The notes beneath the pieces were generated by a model. That model saw nothing but the letters and a program-made list of their open reading frames with translations, ran no database searches and was not told the origin of the DNA. Below, in pieces: positions 59,115-64,000 of a DNA stretch of 64,000 nucleotides. Both the position numbers and the translations under genes were made by a program. The stretch covers positions 558,001-622,000 of the forward strand of contig JAFEKR010000008.1 of NCBI GenBank assembly GCA_019022495.1, given 5' to 3'. The number at the start of each line of letters is the position of its first letter. Within the stretch, counting starts at the first letter, position 1. The DNA is from Epichloe hybrida. Its lineage: Eukaryota; Ascomycota; Sordariomycetes; Hypocreales; Clavicipitaceae.

Positions 59115-60353
59115 TCACCAAAACAAAAGCCAAGCCAGCCCCAAGACACCACCGATGACTCTCGATGACCGCATCGCCAGTGCACCATTCTCATCGCCCG
59201 CCTTTGGCTCTCCCGTCTGGGTCGTCGTGGCATCGCCACTCTCCACGGGACTCGGGGTCTGCAGCTCCGCCCCTGGGCGGCTCTTGCACCCTGCTATCCT
59301 GACGTTCTGCCACCCTACCGTCCTCTCGTCGTACTGATACTCTACGTACTTTTCCGTGTCGTTGCAGAAGCCCATGTAGTCCTGGACGTCGATCTTGGTG
59401 AACAGGGCCTTGTACGGAGCGGCCTCCCAGTCCGGCACGCCGCCCGCCCAATCGATTGTCCCGTGGTCGCTCTCGTTGCTGACGGACCACACGCCCAGCT
59501 TGACTTGCATGGGCGTCTGGGGCCATTTGTCGGCCGGGATTTCGCCGACGTACCATATCTTGCGGATGGTGTCGTTGACGGAGAAGCTGAGGAACTGGTC
59601 CGTCCACTCGACGGCGTAGGTTTGCGGCGCGTCAAACGAGGATGTGGAGAGGGCGTATGTGTCATTGTAGGTGTTGAAGAGGGCTTGTCCGTCGTAGAAG
59701 TAGTTCGATTGGGCTTGGTTGTCGTATGCCCCGAGCAGTTCCTGACGGCTTCTCAGCTTTTTCTTTTCGTCGTCATTTGGTCTCTATCCTCCCGGCAACA
59801 GGGCTGACTCACCCAATCTATCTCATCGCCCGAATCCGACTTGAGCACCATGGCTGTGATGAGCCCTGGGCCCCTGGCTGCCTGCATGGTGACGGAGACT
59901 TTCCCGAACAAGAGGTACTTGTTGCTCACGAGGGTGGGGGCGTCGCCCGTCTTGAACATGCCCATTGCGAGGCCTTTGCCGTCGGCGCCAAAGTCTAGGC
60001 GTTTCTTGTCGTCGGCAGTGCCGTTGTCCACGCTCCAGAAGTCGAGGAAGTGCTGGTCGTCCCAGCTCGAGGAGGAGAAGTCGAAGGAGGTTTGGCTGGC
60101 AAAGGCCGGGTCTGGAGGGCAGTCTGCTTGGGGGAGAGGGAGAAAGGGTTAGTGGGGATGCCGTACTCTCTCGGGGGATGAGAAGATGATGATCAGGTGG
60201 TTAGAGGACGGGGGATGTGGGAAGTAAAGAGGGTGGTTGTGGTGGAGGACCATTACGCATATCTTTTCGGAGGGGATCACAGCTCGCGAGGTCTTTGAGG
60301 CTGGCCAGCGTGGGGGAGAGCCATAGCAGGCATGGTAGAAGTCGGTGCATCAT
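59115..60353 (-). CDS. GH16 Crh-type cell-wall chitin-glucan transglycosylase
   Basis: Three exons (60353-60257, 60123-59813, 59741-59115) join in frame to 344 residues. MHRLLPCLLWLSPTLAS is a signal peptide. It is followed by the Cys-containing CDPLRKDMHCPPDPAFA typical of Crh proteins. The GH16 catalytic motif is DEIDWELLG, with Glu133 and Glu137. Intron 2 falls exactly between Trp136 and Glu137. TYAVEWTDQFLSFSVNDTIRKIW and KLGVWS follow. The C-terminus is Thr/Gly-rich and ends in a hydrophobic tail (VIGGVLGLAWLLFW), fitting a GPI anchor. Crh enzymes link chitin to beta-glucan in the fungal wall. Either of two adjacent ATGs could start translation. Confidence 0.93.
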
Positions 60354-61166
60354 GGAGGGATTCCGAGACACCGCAGAGGATTATGGATTAAAAAAGGGAG
60401 AGAGAGCTTTCTGAAATTATGGATATGAGTTCCAAAGATGGACTATGAGAATGTGCTTGGTGGACGGGACAAAACGGTGCAAAAGGTGTATTATAAGATT
60501 ATGAGGGTCCTGATATGTGTGCTCAACGACGCTGCCTCTTCGTTGGCAGAAGAGACTGGCCGCCAGTGAATTGAATAGATGACGACGGATGGGCAGGCCC
60601 AAGAGTAGGACCATGGATGCGCTGTACCTCGGATGGCGACATGTCTGCGTGGAAGGATATCAGAGAATGGCTTCATGTTGGTGAGTCAGTCGTCGGAACG
60701 GTTGTGGTGAGATCCCCGGTAGCGCAGGCTCATGAAGATGATGTGTCTGGACGTCGAGAAAAGACGGGAGCGATCCAATCAGCGGCAGAGACACGCTTTC
60801 CAGTCCATCTCATCGCGGTTACGCACGCAGCCCGTCTCGACGGTTTCTCTCTTGTCCCCCTTGATGAAACAGCAAACATGTGGTCGTGGGGGGTTCACAC
60901 GTAAGATTGGTTTGTGCCCGAGGACGCTGGTGCTTGAAACTGATGGAATAGATTAAAGGACGGAGATATCAGACGATTTGGCTGCTGGCGGGATTTGGTC
61001 ACATTTTCCGAGATTGAAGTGTCTGGTATAAATCATATGAGCAGTCTGTTTGCCATTTTCCCCAGCCCAACATGTTCTTGAAATTTGTACTACGAGGATG
61101 TTTTAGAAGAAGAAGAATAAGAAGGAATATATACGCAACTAATCCTTGCGGACGTGCCCCTGACAC
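60354..61166. other. Intergenic between Crh-type and HNH nuclease genes
   Basis: Upstream of the Crh-type gene and downstream of the HNH gene, both on minus. Only short overlapping frames; no gene or notable repeat. Confidence 0.6.
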
Positions 61167-62076
61167 TCAGCACGTATCCAGCATGCTAGACAGAGCACCC
61201 TTCTCGTCACTTGTGATGGTGAGGTCATAGTGGCTCTTCACCTGGATCCAGCTCTTGGAGTAGGTGCACCAGAAAGACTCGAGGGGCGGCATCCAGTCGT
61301 CGGGGCTCCTGTCGCTCTTGGAACGGTTGGAGGTGGCAGAGACGGCCCAGAGCTGAGGACGGGTGATGTCGTTGGCGAAGGCCTTGCGCTTGTCGGCAGT
61401 CCAGCTGGATGCGCCGGACTAGAAGGGGGTAGAAGGTAGAGAGAGGAGATTAGACATGTTACAACCTGCAAGGGGACACGAGGCGAGGCGAGGCGAGGCG
61501 TAGAGTAGACTCACAATCCAGGCATTCTTGAGCGGAACCGTGTGGTCGATATCCAGCTCGCTGGCCTCGTCAAAGCCGTCACCATCATACGGAGACACCC
61601 AGTGACCAGACTGGGCGACACAGGCGCTGTTGGTGTCGACGTTGCTGCCGTCTCGCTTGATGACAAACTCGCTAGCGGCACAGTCAGTCAATCAGTCAGC
61701 CAGGCAGGCAGGGGAACACAAGCCTCGTCCTCGTCCTCGTCCTCATCTTACCGAGTATTGCAAGTGCCCTCAATCGTCGCCCAAGTGGGAAACTTGGAGC
61801 GAGAGTATCCGTCACCGCTGCCCGACTCGGCAACCTCGAGGCCGTTGAGCAGAGACCGAGCAGTAGATGTGCTGGGAATACCCGGCTAGGAACACGACTT
61901 TGCCATGAGAAAAAGAAAAGGACAAACTCAAGGTTGTACGATGGTATGGGAAATGACTCCGTCGGAGAGCGGGGCTGGAGGGGTTCACTCACGGCCACGG
62001 GAATAGGCACGGGAATAGGCACGGCCAGGACACCCGCCGCGGCGGTCAACAGAAGAGCAGCAGAGACCTTCATCAT
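61167..62076 (-). CDS. Secreted HNH-type nuclease, DUF1524 (GmrSD C-terminal-like)
   Basis: Four exons (62076-61993, 61885-61752, 61671-61515, 61418-61167) join in frame to 208 residues. A signal peptide MKVSAALLLTAAAGVLA is followed by alternating VPIPVPIPVA. The HNH core is DIDHTVPLKNAW, with His116 and Asp115, followed after the last splice by SGASSWTADKRKAFANDI, then LWAVSATSNRSKSDRSPDDWMPP. This is the DUF1524 pattern of Asp-His, Asn and a Ser/Lys-Asp-x-x-Pro-x-x-Trp block. Four later cysteines could form disulfides. Fungal secreted members are thought to be extracellular DNases used in nutrition or host interaction. That role is from family and not shown here. Confidence 0.9.
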
Positions 62077-63359
62077 GTCAGGAGGGCGAGGTGAGGTAAT
62101 ATGGTCTGCGACCTTAGTCCGGAAGGGAATATCTTGGGAGAAGAGGGTGCGACATCACGGCTTGTTTGTTTATTTTATACCTCGTCTTGCTCGCTCGCGC
62201 CCGCACTACGCTCACTGCGCCAAGCAAGACACAGGTTCAAAGAGGAAGGCCACATCCACGGACCACGAGGCACACGGTGAACCTGCCCGCCCGCCCGCCT
62301 GCCTGCCTGCCTGCCTCTTGGGGAAACAGAAGAAATGCGTCGTGGTAATACCGTGGTGATCAACTGGTCAGGGACGCGGAAAAGTAGGAGTGGTAAAGTG
62401 GGGACAGACATGGATGAACCCCGGCTTACTATTTGTCTGCGGCTTTACACCTTGCACTGTCAGCCGCATACAAGTCGAGTCGAGCAAAAGGACCGGCCTC
62501 AAAGACAACACACAGTCGGGTCCGGCCGGATCAGACAGGTGGTGTGCCTGGCCAGCGAGACTTTTCACCGATGGTGAGCTCCGATGCTTCTTCTTCCGGA
62601 TCATCGCCGAGCCCGAGGAAACGAAGACACGCGTGGACCGCTGGCACATCCATTCGCTTGAATCACGAATCACTAATCCAGACCTCAAGGCAAGCCCTGT
62701 GAAATGTTGAGTCGAGACGGCATACTACGTTCCTCCTGTATACAGACAACATACAGACTACAGACTATAGGGTACAGGCTACAGGCTACACCGACGACGA
62801 CTTCGAAATCCGCCGTGTTCCATCAACAGTCAAGTCTGCCCCGTCTACGTGCTATGCCAAGATGAACGGGGAGATATCACATCGTCCCATCCTGGGCGTC
62901 AATGCAGTATGACAATATGAGGCAAGTCTGCGCTGTTTTTGGTCCCTGCCGCATCTACCATCTTCTTTGCAAGGGCCAACTTCCGACACTGGACCTGGAC
63001 CTGGACCTGGACCTGGACCTGGATCTGGGGAACAAGACATTGTTGCTTCATTTGGGACCGGGACTAGACTACGAACTACAGAATGTGGAATGCGGAATGC
63101 AGACTTGCCAGTGAGCTTTTTCACTCGCTAGATTTTCATCGGACCAGACCTTCAACTTGGGCTTGCTTTCCGCTGGCCACATTTGCAATTGACCATCATC
63201 TTCACGCATGGAACATTCACGCAAGAGGAGACACCAATTGAAAAGATTTTGTGTGTGTGTGTGTGTGTTTTTGTGTGTATTTTGTTTTTGTTTTTGTTTT
63301 TGTTGCAATAACCGCTCTTCGCTTTGATACCAATCCCAACCCCGAATCCAACTTTGACA
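62077..63359. other. Intergenic, no gene seen
   Basis: Upstream of the HNH nuclease gene. It contains a gcctgcctgcctgcc run near 62299-62315, a (ctggac)n run at about 62992-63030, gt repeats at 63250-63268 and a (gtttttg)n tract at about 63281-63305. Confidence 0.6.
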
Positions 63360-63635
63360 AAAAAACCAACGCTGTGTGATGATGATGTTGTCGCTTTTGA
63401 TGCAAATGCCGCCCGCTTTCATAAACCCATAATCATGTTCCCGTGCCCTAATACCCTCATACCCTCGTGTGCTTTGTCAAAATTCCCCATTTCAAAAACC
63501 AACGCTGTGTGATAATGATGTTGTTGCCTTCGATGCAAAGCCGCCCGCCTGTCATAAACCCATAACCATGTTTCCGTGCTCTAATACCCTCACACCCTCG
63601 TACCCTCGTGTGCTTCGTCAAAATCCTCCATTTCC
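63359..63635. repeat. Imperfect tandem duplication of about 135-140 bases
   Basis: The unit beginning aaaaaccaacgctgtgtgat and ending gtcaaaat-c-ccatttc occurs at about 63361-63493 and again at about 63494-63635. The second copy has point differences and about eight extra bases in the ctcgtaccctcg part. It contains the stop codon and last codons of the partial minus-strand gene, so a 3' gene end was duplicated. Confidence 0.85.
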
Positions 63636-64000
63636 ATTCAGTTCCTCTGCAGTCCTTTCACTTTCCAACGTCTTCTCATTCAATGCGTCCTCCTCCCTCG
63701 ACTCTTGCTTGGCCAGTTGCCTGCTTGCCTTTTCCAACTCGTTCTCCAACGCCTCTCGCAAGTCGGCCCAGTCGTCCTTTATGGGTGCCATGATGTTGAG
63801 CATTTCCAGCGGGTTCTTGTGGTATGCGTTGTGTTGAAAAATGTTTGCCCCTCTCCTTACCAATGACGAGATGTCCTTGCTTGCCTCCAGCGCCGAGTAG
63901 TCCTCCAGGTTGCTGTACACTCGAACCGTAAGGTGCACCAAGTTCTCCAAGTGGTCGTCGGCAGCCGTGACGAATCCGCTGGCAAGTTCGTATCCCAGAA
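63618..64000 (-). CDS. C-terminal part of an unidentified protein, cut by the window edge
   Basis: The minus-strand frame is open from the right edge (LGYELASGFVTAADDHL...) to the stop at 63618-63620. That gives about 127 residues and no start inside the window. I do not recognise the family. The visible part looks helical: HLTVRVYSNLEDYSALEASKD, then VRRGANIF, then a strongly charged coiled-coil-like stretch DWADLREALENELEKASRQ and a Glu-rich tail. The 3' end is duplicated just downstream. Confidence 0.65.
   Translation of the reverse strand, partial: LGYELASGFVTAADDHLENLVHLTVRVYSNLEDYSALEASKDISSLVRRGANIFQHNAYHKNPLEMLNIMAPIKDDWADLREALENELEKASRQLAKQESREEDALNEKTLESERTAEELNGNGGF

Overview
The window reads as a nuclear chromosome segment of a filamentous ascomycete, most likely a sordariomycete and perhaps Hypocreales. 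The lineage is inferred from gene content and protein style. Supporting signs are short spliceosomal introns with GT..AG ends, G+C-rich coding sequence with low-complexity regions, fungal-type proteins (Zn2Cys6 factor, Crh-type GH16, Ime2-type kinase, Stc1-domain protein), and a repeat block damaged by C-to-T/G-to-A changes as in repeat-induced point mutation (RIP).

Region by region: 1-6944 is one A+T-rich block holding a RIP-ruined Ty3/gypsy retrotransposon on the minus strand. Reverse transcriptase lies at the left edge and a gag zinc knuckle in the middle, and the probable 5' LTR end falls at the sharp composition boundary near 6944. From 8455 the window is ordinary gene space: pyruvate dehydrogenase kinase-like protein, Stc1-domain protein, Ime2-like kinase, Hsp70-like ATPase (3' end frameshifted), SET-domain protein, then a divergent pair (beta-lactamase-like esterase on minus, Nudix hydrolase on plus). 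After these come a BET bromodomain protein (Bdf1-like), a Utp12-domain ribosome-biogenesis protein, a conserved protein of unknown function, a Golgi-type glycosyltransferase, a 1261-residue protein of unknown function, a Zn2Cys6 transcription factor with a suspect 5' end, a Sec7/PH Arf-GEF (Syt1-like), a Crh-type cell-wall transglycosylase, a secreted HNH (DUF1524) nuclease and a partial gene at the right edge. Most spliced models were assembled by hand and stay in frame across every junction; the Hsp70-like gene and the Zn2Cys6 gene do not.

The genes are mostly unrelated housekeeping and regulatory loci rather than one pathway. I see no secondary-metabolite cluster, CRISPR array, rRNA or convincing tRNA. 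Nothing here is clearly a new biological system. The best leads are a recurring intergenic element (TACGGAGTA and its complement, 11 exact copies, none in a coding exon), a four-fold repeated module inside the retroelement between RT and gag, a thrice-repeated arginine-rich motif in the 1261-residue protein, and two genes whose reading frames break at single points.
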